From positions 744,001 to 808,000 of the forward strand of contig CAVXIQ010000006.1 of assembly GCA_963761905.1 (NCBI GenBank): 64,000 nt of DNA, written 5' to 3'. Of this stretch, positions 24,210-31,619 are shown one piece after another. Source of the stretch: Gaiellasilicea sp963761905. GTDB lineage: Bacteria; Actinomycetota; Thermoleophilia; Gaiellales; Gaiellaceae. A program made the translations under genes and the position numbers. Under the pieces are notes generated by a model, which was not told the DNA's origin, did no database searches, and saw only the letters and a list, made by a program, of their open reading frames with translations. How positions within the stretch are numbered: position 1 is the first letter of the stretch; each line of letters opens with the position of its first letter.

Positions 24210-24563
24210 CTAGGCCTCGCCGGCGGCCGTAAGAACCGCACCTGGCCAGACGTCGTTCAGCGCCCGGGTGACGGCGAGCCATTGGCGCTGTTGCTCCGCA
24301 AGTGCGGCCCGTCCCTCGTCGGTGAGCGCGTAGTACTTGCGGCGGCGTACTTCCGGCGGCGTTCGCCACTCCGTCGTCACGTACCCGAGCCGACTGAGCC
24401 GATGGAGCAGCGGATAGAGCATCCCGTCCGTCCACTCGAGGTCTCCCGCGGAGAGCGCGCGGACCCGCTTCAGGATCGCGTACCCGTAGCTCTCGCCTTC
24501 CGACAGGATCGCTAGCACGAGCGGCGTCGCGGAGGCCGCGATCAGATCCTTGTCGATGTGCAC
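24210..24563 (-). CDS. PadR family transcriptional regulator
   Basis: A 117-aa PadR winged-helix repressor: PLVLAILSEGESYGYAILKRV is the usual first helix pair, ERL-type recognition is followed by GMLYPLLHRLSRLGYVTTEW, and RRKYYALTDEGRAALAEQ is the wing and dimer helix. The start is a GTG at 24563 with AGGAG 6 nt upstream. It heads the operon with the membrane protein and lies next to a TATGCATA-type palindrome. PadR proteins normally repress their own operon and respond to membrane-active or phenolic compounds; no effector can be read here. Confidence 0.92.
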   Translation of the reverse strand: MHIDKDLIAASATPLVLAILSEGESYGYAILKRVRALSAGDLEWTDGMLYPLLHRLSRLGYVTTEWRTPPEVRRRKYYALTDEGRAALAEQQRQWLAVTRALNDVWPGAVLTAAGEA

Positions 24564-24587
24564 CGACGGCTCCTATGGCTCGTTGTG

Positions 24588-24613
24588 CTATGCATAGATC
24601 TGCAAGGTATCAT
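24588..24613. promoter_or_regulatory. Candidate PadR operator and divergent promoter
   Basis: CTATGCATAG (24588-24597) is a perfect 10-bp palindrome. Eight bases on, TATCATAG repeats the half-site and contains a plus-strand -10 box (TATCAT, 24608-24613), with TATGAT on the minus strand overlapping it. The AT-rich patch lies between PadR and the small gene at 24636, so a PadR dimer here could repress both. Confidence 0.5.
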
Positions 24614-24635
24614 AGCCTGCTAGGAAAGGAGATAG

Positions 24636-24809
24636 ATGAAGACGTACTTCGTCATCCTTGCCGCGGCGCTCCCCGTCGTCGCACTCGGCGTCACCGCCGC
24701 CATGCACGGGGAAGCCGACGATGCACCGGGCCTCGCGCTCATCGGCATCCTGCTCATCGTCGGCACGCTCGCGGTGGCGGTGAGAGTCGCCCAGCGCAGG
24801 GGGGTCTAG
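24636..24809 (+). CDS. Small two-helix membrane protein
   Basis: A 57-aa protein opening MKTYFVILAAALPVVALGV, with a short acidic HGEADDAP turn and a second hydrophobic helix (LALIGILLIVGTLAVAV), ending in a basic RVAQRRGV. An excellent ribosome-binding site, AAAGGAG, lies 4-5 nt before the ATG, which strongly supports translation. It is divergent from PadR and shares its promoter region, so it is probably in the same regulon. No family is recognised. Confidence 0.72.
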   Translation: MKTYFVILAAALPVVALGVTAAMHGEADDAPGLALIGILLIVGTLAVAVRVAQRRGV

Positions 24810-24829
24810 CGCTTAATTCCTTCTGATTC

Positions 24830-25249
24830 TTAGCTGTGCGCGTCGTCCTCGAGGCGTTGAGCCACGCTTCGGAGCACCTTCAACGCGATCCGTGGCGTCG
24901 TCTCGACAACCTGTCGAAAATCGCGGTCGCTGATCACGAGGAGCCGTATGGGCGAGGTGGCGGTCACCGTCGCAGTACGCGGTTTGAACCGGAGGATCGC
25001 CATCTCGCCGAACCAGCCGCCGGGCCCAAGTTCGCCCAGCTTCTTGCCGCCCCGGCTGACGTGGACCGCGCCCTCGACGAGGATGAAGAACTCCCGACCG
25101 GGACGGCCTTCCTCGGTCAGCCTGTCGCCCTCCGGCGCCTCTCGCTCGTCCGCACTGAGCGCGACTTCGGTGAGTTCCGCCTTCGAGCATTCCGCGAACA
25201 GCGGAATCCGCCTCAAGAGCTCGATCTTCTCCTTGTTGCTGAGAGGCAC
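24830..25249 (-). CDS. Cyclic nucleotide-binding domain protein
   Basis: A 139-aa single-domain protein of the CAP effector-domain type: LLRRIPLFAECSKAEL at the start, GREFFILVEGAVHVSRGGK, then LGPGGWFGEMAILRFKPRTATVTA, which is the phosphate-binding cassette (GEMA...R). It lacks a DNA-binding domain, so it may be a stand-alone sensor or partner. The GTG at 25249 follows TAGGAT (25256-25261, minus strand) by 6 nt, a leaderless start. It faces the small membrane gene tail to tail. Confidence 0.87.
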   Translation of the reverse strand: MPLSNKEKIELLRRIPLFAECSKAELTEVALSADEREAPEGDRLTEEGRPGREFFILVEGAVHVSRGGKKLGELGPGGWFGEMAILRFKPRTATVTATSPIRLLVISDRDFRQVVETTPRIALKVLRSVAQRLEDDAHS

Positions 25250-25297
25250 GCAACGATCCTAAGGGTCGGTAGCGCGTGGCCACGAGCGCCGACGGAC

Positions 25298-25328
25298 GGG
25301 GCATTCGGGAATGTCCCCGAAATGCCCC
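25298..25328. repeat. Hairpin-forming copy of a dispersed intergenic repeat
   Basis: GGGGCATT (25298-25305) and AATGCCCC (25321-25328) are perfect arms, and the inner CGGG/CCCG also pair. The core TTCGGGAATGTCCCC recurs at 27107 and, with changes, at 25932. It lies between the divergent CNB gene and the membrane gene, so a simple terminator is unlikely. Confidence 0.5.
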
Positions 25329-25345
25329 TCTGCCAGACTTCGCCG

Positions 25346-25891
25346 ATGCCCTCCGACCACGTCTCTGATCCGCCAGCAGGACGAACCCACCCCGTAGGCA
25401 CTCTCGCCCGTGTCGGCGCCGCCGCGATCGCGGTCGGGGTCTGCGCATGCGTGGCGGTGGCAATTGCGTATCCGGCGCTCCCTGCGATGCTCCCGGTATC
25501 CCGGTGGCAGCTGGAGCCGAAGTCACCCGTGATCGCATTACGGGTACCGCTGATCAACCTGGCGATGATCGGATTCGCCCTCGTCGCGTGGCGCGCCCTG
25601 GCCCGCTCCGAGCCACATGTCGCCCGACGGCTCGGCCCTCTCCTCATGGCGACCGCCGTCGCCAAGGCCGTGATCGAGGCTGTCGAACTCCTAGCTCAGC
25701 CGACACCGTCCCCGCTGCTATTCCCCACATTGCTGGCATGCCTAGGCCTCGGACTGAGCGCGTGCATCGTTACGGGACGTGCCCTCGCACCTGGGCGGTG
25801 GCGATCCATCACCGTGACCTCCGGCGAAAAGAAGACGGCCCTCGGTCTCACTGCGAGCATCGTTCTACTCGAAGTACCGCTCGTCGCTTAG
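25346..25891 (+). CDS. Uncharacterised membrane protein
   Basis: A 181-aa protein with a polar N-terminus (MPSDHVSDPPAGRTHPVG) and about five hydrophobic helices, for example VGAAAIAVGVCACVAVAIAY and LINLAMIGFALVAWRAL, and an HVARRLGPLL cytoplasmic loop. No family is recognised. The ATG at 25346 is chosen as the first with a sensible N-terminus; the frame is open about 500 nt further upstream but only as antisense of the CNB gene. Codon use is a little less GC-biased than in its neighbours. Confidence 0.6.
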   Translation: MPSDHVSDPPAGRTHPVGTLARVGAAAIAVGVCACVAVAIAYPALPAMLPVSRWQLEPKSPVIALRVPLINLAMIGFALVAWRALARSEPHVARRLGPLLMATAVAKAVIEAVELLAQPTPSPLLFPTLLACLGLGLSACIVTGRALAPGRWRSITVTSGEKKTALGLTASIVLLEVPLVA

Positions 25892-25920
25892 CCGCGACCC
25901 CAAAGCGCGGCGACCCTCGC

Positions 25921-25956
25921 TTGGGCCAGCCGTTCGGGAATGACGCCTGGCAGAGA
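25921..25956. repeat. Dispersed repeat copy 2
   Basis: TTGGGCCAGCCGTTCGGGAA is followed by TGACGCCTGGCAGAGA. This matches the copy at 27095-27132 over most of its length. The whole 25892-26060 gap holds no gene. Confidence 0.5.
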
Positions 25957-26060
25957 TACCCGTTCGTGACTCTTCGTCTACATCAGTTGATCTTGGGGGC
26001 TTCGATGCCAGGGAAGGCCTTGGACGTAGTTGAACGGTTGGGAGTTCGAGGCACGGCCTG

Positions 26061-27086
26061 ATGCCAATCGGTCTGGTAGTTCCGGTCGTCTTGGTGGGCT
26101 GGGCAAGCGCCTGCGCGCTCACCTCCTCGCGACGGCTGGGCCGGGTCGCGCGAGTCCCGGCGTTGGTGCTCAACGAGCTGCCGTTCCTCGCCGGATACCT
26201 GCTGATCGCATCAACTGTCCTTGCACTGGCACAAGGCGATCTGGAGTCCGTAGCCGGCGCGGTCGTCGGCGTGGTGGTGCTGGTCGAGCTTCTCGGGCTT
26301 GTGGTGATCGTCCGGCGGGCGCTTCGCGCTGACGCCGCGCTCCACAATCCGACGCCGCCGCGACGGCCTTGGCGTCGGATTCTGATAGCGCCGCTGCCTA
26401 CGTTCCGGCGTTCCGTGGTTCGGGTCGGGAACCTTTCGTACGGTGAGGGTTCGCGCCGCACCATCGACATGTACCACCGCCGCGACCGTCCGGCCGGCGT
26501 CCCGGTGGTACTGCACCTCCACGGCGGCGGCTTTCACTCGGGCAACAAGCGCCGTGAGGCGCGACCGCTGATCGGGCATCTGGTCAGCCAGGGCATGGTC
26601 TGCGCGAGCGCCAATTACCGGCTGCGTCCGCACGTCGGCTACGACGAACAGATCGCCGACTGCTTAGCCGCGATCGAGTGGGTGCGGTCCCACGCGCGCG
26701 AATACGGCGGCGATCCGGAACGGATGTTTCTGATCGGCAGCTCGGCCGGCGCCTACCTCGCGATCGATGCGGTCAACGCTGGCACGGATGGGATCGCCGG
26801 GATCGTTGGCCGGTACGGCTACTACGGCGACCTCATGCCGGAGCGGTCGCGGCCACCGATTGTGGTGATCCACGGGGAGAACGACCTCCTGGTCAGCCCG
26901 TCACACGCCCGAGAATTCGTCGAGCGAATGCGCGCCCGCTCGAGCGTCCCGGCCGAGTACATCGAGCTACCGGGTGGCCACCACAACTTCGATCTCTACG
27001 AGTCGATCCGCTCAAATGCCGTCAGCATCGCGGTCGAGCGGTTCATCTCGAGCTCGGGACGAGAAGCAACCAAAGAATCGACATGA
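26061..27086 (+). CDS. Membrane-anchored alpha/beta hydrolase (HSL-type esterase)
   Basis: A 341-aa protein. The first ~95 residues form three membrane helices (PIGLVVPVVLVGWASAC, LPFLAGYLLIASTVLAL, VVGVVVLVELLGLVVIV). The C-terminal domain is a hormone-sensitive-lipase-type hydrolase: oxyanion motif LHLHGGGFHSG, nucleophile elbow GSSAGAY, acid in HGENDLLV, and histidine in GGHHNFD. All catalytic residues are present. The natural ester is unknown; a membrane anchor suggests a lipid or cell-surface substrate. The gene stands alone between two copies of the dispersed repeat. Confidence 0.87.
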   Translation: MPIGLVVPVVLVGWASACALTSSRRLGRVARVPALVLNELPFLAGYLLIASTVLALAQGDLESVAGAVVGVVVLVELLGLVVIVRRALRADAALHNPTPPRRPWRRILIAPLPTFRRSVVRVGNLSYGEGSRRTIDMYHRRDRPAGVPVVLHLHGGGFHSGNKRREARPLIGHLVSQGMVCASANYRLRPHVGYDEQIADCLAAIEWVRSHAREYGGDPERMFLIGSSAGAYLAIDAVNAGTDGIAGIVGRYGYYGDLMPERSRPPIVVIHGENDLLVSPSHAREFVERMRARSSVPAEYIELPGGHHNFDLYESIRSNAVSIAVERFISSSGREATKEST

Positions 27087-27094
27087 CCGCTCGT

Positions 27095-27132
27095 ATGGGC
27101 CAGCGTTCGGGAATGTCCCCTGAGAGATCAGG
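27095..27132. repeat. Dispersed repeat copy 3
   Basis: ATGGGCCAGCGTTCGGGAAT is followed by GTCCCCTGAGAGATCAGG. It shares TGGGCCAG...CGTTCGGGAATG...CCTG...AGAGAT with the copy at 25921 and TTCGGGAATGTCCCC with that at 25298. It lies in the 110-bp gap after the hydrolase gene. Confidence 0.5.
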
Positions 27133-27196
27133 TTGCTCCGAGGCTCCCAGCTTCGTGTTGTGTCGTTGCGACTCATGAGGGAGATGGGTCGGCTTG

Positions 27197-28129
27197 ATGG
27201 CGATTGAAGAGTCGGTGGTCGAATGGCTTCTCGAAGGCGACCCTGCGATCCGCTGGCAGGTGATGCGGGACCTGCTGGACGAGTCGGACGAGACGTGGGA
27301 GCGGGAGCGACGCCAGACGGTGAGGAGCGGCTGGGTTGCCGACCTGCTCGAGCGCCAGGGTGCCGACGGCGAGTGGCCGGCGGGGCGCTGGACGGCCTCA
27401 ACGTGGACTTTGCTGCTGCTCGTTGCGCTCGGGCTGCCCGAAGGGCATCCGGCCGGGCGTGCGCCGATCGAGCGGCTCCTCGACAAGTTCGTCCCCGAGG
27501 GTGCGAACGTCGAATCGCTCCTGACGCGAGTCGACCTGTGTCATCTCGGCTTCTGGCTCGGGCTCGGAGCGCATTTCGTCGAAGACGATCCGCGGCTCGC
27601 ACTGCTAGGCGAGGCGGTGTTGACCGCGCAGTTCGAGGACGGCGGGTGGAACTGCCACATGCGCAACCACCCAGACACGGTGCACAGCTCGTTCCACACG
27701 ACCCTCAACGTGCTGGAGAACCTGCGGATCGCGACCACGGGCGGGATCGTCCCGAGGCGCCCGTTCGCCGCAGCAGAGCGACGGGCGGTCGAGCTTCTGC
27801 TCGCGCATCGCCTCTATCGCTCCGACCACACCGGAGCGGTGATCTCGGAGCGGTTCACGCAGCTCACCTATCCCTGGCACTGGCACTACACATTCCTGCG
27901 CGGTCTCGACTACCTGCGCCTCACACCCGCGCTCTCCGATCGGCGACTCGCGGACCCGATCGATCTGCTGCGCGAGAAGCGCAAGCCGAACGGACGGTGG
28001 CCCCTCCAGAAGCGCATCCCCGGAACGCTGCTCGTCGAAATGGAGAAGCCCGGCCAAGACAGTCGATGGAACACGCTACGCGCGCTCCGCGTCCTCCGGC
28101 TCCGCGAAAAGCCCGCGGCCGGTATGTAG
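27197..28129 (+). CDS. Prenyltransferase/squalene-cyclase-like alpha-toroid protein
   Basis: A 310-aa protein made of helical repeats with QW-like signatures: FEDGGWNCHMRNHPDTVHSS, SFHTTLNVLENL, and KPNGRWPLQKRIPGT. This is the alpha/alpha toroid of terpene cyclases and prenyltransferases, but the DxDD catalytic motif of squalene-hopene cyclase is not seen, so it is probably a non-cyclase relative of unknown role. The N-terminus EWLLEGDPAIRWQVMRDLLD is typical of these actinobacterial proteins. The ATG at 27197 is preferred to the TTG one codon earlier. Confidence 0.75.
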   Translation: MAIEESVVEWLLEGDPAIRWQVMRDLLDESDETWERERRQTVRSGWVADLLERQGADGEWPAGRWTASTWTLLLLVALGLPEGHPAGRAPIERLLDKFVPEGANVESLLTRVDLCHLGFWLGLGAHFVEDDPRLALLGEAVLTAQFEDGGWNCHMRNHPDTVHSSFHTTLNVLENLRIATTGGIVPRRPFAAAERRAVELLLAHRLYRSDHTGAVISERFTQLTYPWHWHYTFLRGLDYLRLTPALSDRRLADPIDLLREKRKPNGRWPLQKRIPGTLLVEMEKPGQDSRWNTLRALRVLRLREKPAAGM

Positions 28130-28189
28130 CCGCTTTCGACTGGGCCCCTGGCCTGCGCGAGTGTGCACGAATGTCCCTTGAACGCGGAG

Positions 28190-28642
28190 CTAGTCGGAAG
28201 GGAAACCCGGCCCAGGAACGAGTTCGATCTCTTCGTTTGCAAGAGCGGGTGTTCCCTGCGGGACGAGCGCAGCGATCACAGGTGTCTCGGTGGCTTTGAC
28301 TCGCAACAGACGCATCGGCTCGGCACAGAGGTATTGATCGCCCCACTGCCGTAATGCGTTCAGCGCGGTGAAGAGGTCAGAGCCTTTCTCCGTCAGTCGG
28401 TATTCGAACCGTGCTGGGCGCTCGCAATACAAGACGCGCTCGAAGATCCCTTCCTTTGCGAGACGTGCCAGACGGTCATGAAGGACGTTCGGGGCGATGC
28501 CGAGGCTCTCTCGAAACGCCGCGAACTTCGACAGCCCAAGAAAAGCGTCACGGATCAGCAGCCAGGTCCAGCGATCACCGATGATCTCCAACGTCCGCGC
28601 GACTGAGCACGAGTCCTGACCGATGTAATCCCTCTTGAGCAC
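28190..28642 (-). CDS. HxlR family transcriptional regulator
   Basis: A 150-aa HxlR regulator: CSVARTLEIIGDRWTWLLIR is the defining segment around the redox-type Cys, followed by LSKFAAFRESLGIAPNVLHD and RLTEKGSDLFTALNALRQWG. The GTG at 28642 is fixed by TATCCT ending 7 nt upstream (leaderless), rather than the longer frame to 28660. It is divergent from an alpha/beta hydrolase with inverted half-sites between, so it is likely to control that gene. Many HxlR proteins sense electrophiles through the N-terminal Cys. Confidence 0.92.
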   Translation of the reverse strand: MLKRDYIGQDSCSVARTLEIIGDRWTWLLIRDAFLGLSKFAAFRESLGIAPNVLHDRLARLAKEGIFERVLYCERPARFEYRLTEKGSDLFTALNALRQWGDQYLCAEPMRLLRVKATETPVIAALVPQGTPALANEEIELVPGPGFPSD

Positions 28643-28662
28643 GGACGTTAGGATACGCACTT

Positions 28663-28711
28663 AGTTGCATGACGATAGTGGCTCTTGTAGGGTCGGTTGT
28701 GTCACGCAACT
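28663..28711. promoter_or_regulatory. Inverted half-sites around the hydrolase promoter (candidate HxlR operator)
   Basis: AGTTGCATGAC (28663-28673) and GTCACGCAACT (28701-28711) are inverted copies matching at 10 of 11 positions. Between them lies a plus-strand -10-like TAGGGT (28688-28693). Binding to both arms would close the hydrolase promoter; the assignment to HxlR is by position. Confidence 0.5.
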
Positions 28712-28730
28712 GACTAGCCGTGGAGGAAAC

Positions 28731-29576
28731 ATGTCGAACGGAACCGCGCCCGACACGATCGTCCTGATCCATGGGCTCTGGATGACACCCAGGAGCTGGG
28801 AGCGGTGGGTTCCCTACTACGAGGGCAAGGGGTACAAGGTCGTCACCCCGACGTACCCGGGCTTCGAGGTGGAGGTCGAGGCGCTCCGTGAGGATTCGAC
28901 AGCGATCGCCACAGCGACCGTTCCGGCGACCGTCGCACACATCGCAGAAGCGATCACGGAGCTCGATACGCCTCCGATCATCATGGGCCACTCGTTCGGC
29001 GGGACGCTGACCCAGCTCTTGTTGGACCGCGGCTGCAGCGCGGCCGGCGTGGCAATCGACTCGGCACCGACGGAGGGCGTTCGCGTCTCTCCGCTCTCGC
29101 AGATCAAGTCGCTGTTCCCGGCCCTCAAAGATCCGCGGAACCGGCACAAGGCGTTCGGGTTCACCCATGACGAGTTCCACTACGCCTTCACGAACACGCT
29201 CAGCGAGGAGGACTCGCGCAGGGTCTATGACCGATACCACATCCCTGCACCCGGCAACTGGATCTGGGCCTACGGGCTGATCGCGAACTTCAAGCCAGGC
29301 CACCAGGAGACGTGGGTGAACTACAAGAACCCGAACCGCGCGCCGCTCCTGTTCATCGGCGGCAGCGAGGATCACATCATGCCGCCGTCAGTGAACAAGT
29401 CGAACGCGAAGCACTACAAGGGCGAAGACGCGATCACCGAGTACTTCGAGTTCGAAGGCCGCGACCACTGGACGTGTGGTGCGGACGGGTGGGAGGCGGT
29501 CGCCGACTATGCGTTGGAGTGGGCGGTGGCCCGTGCTTCCGGAGCCGAACTGCCGAGCGCGGCTGTCCCGGCTTAG
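28731..29576 (+). CDS. Alpha/beta hydrolase
   Basis: A 281-aa soluble alpha/beta hydrolase. The oxyanion segment is VLIHGLWMTPRSWERW, the nucleophile is Ser in MGHSFGGTLTQ, the acid is in GGSEDHIMP, and the histidine is in GRDHWTCG. GGAGG lies 4 nt before the ATG, so this gene is not leaderless. It is divergent from HxlR, a pairing often used to detoxify quinones, lactones or chlorinated compounds; the substrate is not known. A hairpin terminator follows. Confidence 0.88.
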   Translation: MSNGTAPDTIVLIHGLWMTPRSWERWVPYYEGKGYKVVTPTYPGFEVEVEALREDSTAIATATVPATVAHIAEAITELDTPPIIMGHSFGGTLTQLLLDRGCSAAGVAIDSAPTEGVRVSPLSQIKSLFPALKDPRNRHKAFGFTHDEFHYAFTNTLSEEDSRRVYDRYHIPAPGNWIWAYGLIANFKPGHQETWVNYKNPNRAPLLFIGGSEDHIMPPSVNKSNAKHYKGEDAITEYFEFEGRDHWTCGADGWEAVADYALEWAVARASGAELPSAAVPA

Positions 29577-29597
29577 TCAGTAGCCCGAAGACCTAAA

Positions 29598-29633
29598 CAC
29601 CGAAGGGGGCTCCGGCGACGGGCCCCTTCGGTG
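29598..29633. terminator. Hairpin terminator between convergent genes
   Basis: CACCGAAGGGG and CCCCTTCGGTG form a perfect 11-bp stem with a 14-nt loop, 22 bp after the hydrolase stop and before the stop of the convergent cupin gene. There is no long T run, as is usual in such GC-rich DNA. Confidence 0.65.
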
Positions 29634-29663
29634 CGCCAGCGCGCGGCAATGACGCCCGGCCTG

Positions 29664-30128
29664 CTAGTCCTCGTCCTCCCAATATTCGAGCTCGGGCCCC
29701 GGGCGAGCGAAGATGATCCGCTCGCCGGCGACGCTCCGCGCGCCGATCTTGCCGGTGTCGAGGTACTCGACGATGTCCGGCGCGATCAGCGTGGAGAGCA
29801 TGAGGACGCGGACGGGCGCGTCCGTGTCGTTGCGGATCTGGTGCGCGCCCTCCTTGCCGCGCGGGAACGCGACGACGTCGCCCTGGCGCAGCTGCTGCTC
29901 GCCCTCGTGCGTGCGCAGCGTCGGCTCGCCGCGGAGGACGATCGCCCATTCCTCGTTCGCGTGGTGGGTGTGAAATGGCCCCTGCTTGTTACCCGGCTCG
30001 ACCTCGTACATGCTCGCGCCGATCAGCTCGGCGTCGGTGTGCGCGCCGACCCAGGCGTCCTTGAAGCGCCAGCCCTCGCGCTCTTCCGTGCGATCCCACT
30101 CGTCTGCGTTGAGATTGAAGATCTTCAT
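29664..30128 (-). CDS. Cupin domain protein
   Basis: A 154-aa single cupin barrel. Motif 1 is GPFHTHHANEEWAIVLRGE with the HxH...E metal ligands, and motif 2 is GDVVAFPRGKEGAHQIRND with the closing His, so a metal site is likely intact. The ATG at 30128 follows TAGGCT (30135-30140, minus strand) by 6 nt, a leaderless start. It could be a dioxygenase, isomerase or sensor; nothing around it narrows the choice. Confidence 0.85.
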   Translation of the reverse strand: MKIFNLNADEWDRTEEREGWRFKDAWVGAHTDAELIGASMYEVEPGNKQGPFHTHHANEEWAIVLRGEPTLRTHEGEQQLRQGDVVAFPRGKEGAHQIRNDTDAPVRVLMLSTLIAPDIVEYLDTGKIGARSVAGERIIFARPGPELEYWEDED

Positions 30129-30234
30129 GCCGCAAGCCTAGAGGCGTGAGGTGTTTTGCCGCTCCGGCTGAGGTAGGCGGGACCCGCGCTGCTCTCCGAA
30201 CCCGCTTGAATTAACGTCTACATCGTTTCGCTGG

Positions 30235-30250
30235 ACCCTACTAGTAGGGT
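30235..30250. promoter_or_regulatory. Perfect 16-bp palindrome ACCCTACTAGTAGGGT
   Basis: A perfect inverted repeat in the 239-bp gap between cysN and the cupin gene, about 105-120 bp upstream of the cupin start. GGA and TCC flank it on either side. The surrounding gap is slightly AT-richer and holds no gene. It could be an operator for the cupin gene or a cysN terminator; no U tract is seen. Confidence 0.4.
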
Positions 30251-30367
30251 TGTCCGCTCGACATCTGACTCGTCGGCCCGTCGCATCTCTGCCATGCCTG
30301 TCGACCTGCGGCGATATTCGACCCACGTAACGCTGAGATGAGCGAGTGTGTTCTCGCCTGGCGGCGG

Positions 30368-31615
30368 CTAGGCGGAAGCCGAGAGGATCATTCCGGCGCC
30401 GACTGTGTCGTTCGTCGACTCGTCGATCAGGATGAAGGCGCCCGTGGTGCGGTTCTCGGCGTAGGGGTCGACGGCCAGCGGCTCGGCCAGCCGGAACCTC
30501 ACGCGGGCAATGTCGTTCAGCTCCAGGCGCTCCGGCGAGGGCTGATCCTCGAGCGTGTGGATGTCGACCACCGAGAGCAGCTCGTCCGCGATCGCGCGCA
30601 CCGTGCGCGTGGTGTGCTTTACCACCAGCCGAGCTCGCGGCTCGAGTGGACGCTCGGCCATCCAGCAGACCGTCGCCTCGAGCTCGCGCGCCACCAGCGG
30701 TGCCTCGTCCGGATCGGCGAGCATGTCGCCGCGCGAGACGTCGAGATCGTCCTCGAGGCGGATCGTCACCGACATTCCCGGCACGCCGCGATCCGGCTCG
30801 ACCGCCGCGACCGCCGTCCGCCGCCCCGACGGAAGTACGACCACCTCGTCACCGACTGCCCACACGCCGCCTGCGATCTGACCGCCGTAGCCGCGGTAGT
30901 CGTGATGCTCGTCCGAGATCGGACGGATCACCCACTGCACCGGGAAACGCCGATGGGCGAGGTCGCGGTCGCCCGCGATCTCGACCGTCTCGAGGTGCTC
31001 GAGCAGCGTCGGCCCCTCGTACCAGGCCATCCCCTCGCCGCGCTCGACCACGTTGTCGCCTCGCAGCGCGCTCATCGGGATCACGCGCACATCGCGCAGC
31101 CCCAGCCGCTCGCTCGTCTCGCGGAGCTCCTGCTCGATCTCGCGGAACCGCTCCTCCGAGAACCCGATCAGATCCATCTTGTTCACCGCGACGACGACGT
31201 GCGGGATCCCGAGGATCGCCGCGATGTACGAGTGGCGGCGCGTCTGCTCGACCACGCCCTTGCGCGCGTCGAGGAGGATGATCGCCACGTCGGCGGTCGA
31301 GGCGCCCGTGACCATGTTGCGCGTGTACTGGACGTGGCCGGGCGCGTCCGCGAGCTGGAAGCGGCGGCGCGGCGTCACGAACGAGCGGTAGGCGACGTCG
31401 ATCGTGATTCCCTGCTCGCGCTCGGCGCGCAGTCCGTCCGTGAGCAGCGCGAGGTTGACGTAGCCGTCGCCGCGTCGCTTCGACGTCTCCTCGATGTGCT
31501 CGAGCTGGTCGACGAGGATCTGCTTCGTGTCGTAGAGGAGCCGCCCGATCAGGGTCGACTTGCCGTCGTCGACCGAGCCCGCCGTGACCAGGCGGACGAG
31601 CTCGGTGTCGAGCAT
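30368..31615 (-). CDS. cysN: Sulfate adenylyltransferase subunit 1 (GTPase), CysN
   Basis: A 415-aa GTPase subunit of ATP sulfurylase, which uses GTP hydrolysis to drive APS formation by CysD. The P-loop is AGSVDDGKST near residues 13-22, followed by YRSFVTPRRRFQLADAPGH (the DxPGH motif) and VAVNKMDLIGF (NKxD). The length is that of CysN alone; the APS kinase (CysC) fusion found in many actinobacteria is absent. The ATG at 31615 lies 4 bp after the cysD stop. With CysD and CysH it forms the sulfate-to-sulfite route. Because CysH here probably reduces APS directly, no CysC would be needed. Confidence 0.95.
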   Translation of the reverse strand: MLDTELVRLVTAGSVDDGKSTLIGRLLYDTKQILVDQLEHIEETSKRRGDGYVNLALLTDGLRAEREQGITIDVAYRSFVTPRRRFQLADAPGHVQYTRNMVTGASTADVAIILLDARKGVVEQTRRHSYIAAILGIPHVVVAVNKMDLIGFSEERFREIEQELRETSERLGLRDVRVIPMSALRGDNVVERGEGMAWYEGPTLLEHLETVEIAGDRDLAHRRFPVQWVIRPISDEHHDYRGYGGQIAGGVWAVGDEVVVLPSGRRTAVAAVEPDRGVPGMSVTIRLEDDLDVSRGDMLADPDEAPLVARELEATVCWMAERPLEPRARLVVKHTTRTVRAIADELLSVVDIHTLEDQPSPERLELNDIARVRFRLAEPLAVDPYAENRTTGAFILIDESTNDTVGAGMILSASA

Positions 31616-31619
31616 CGCG

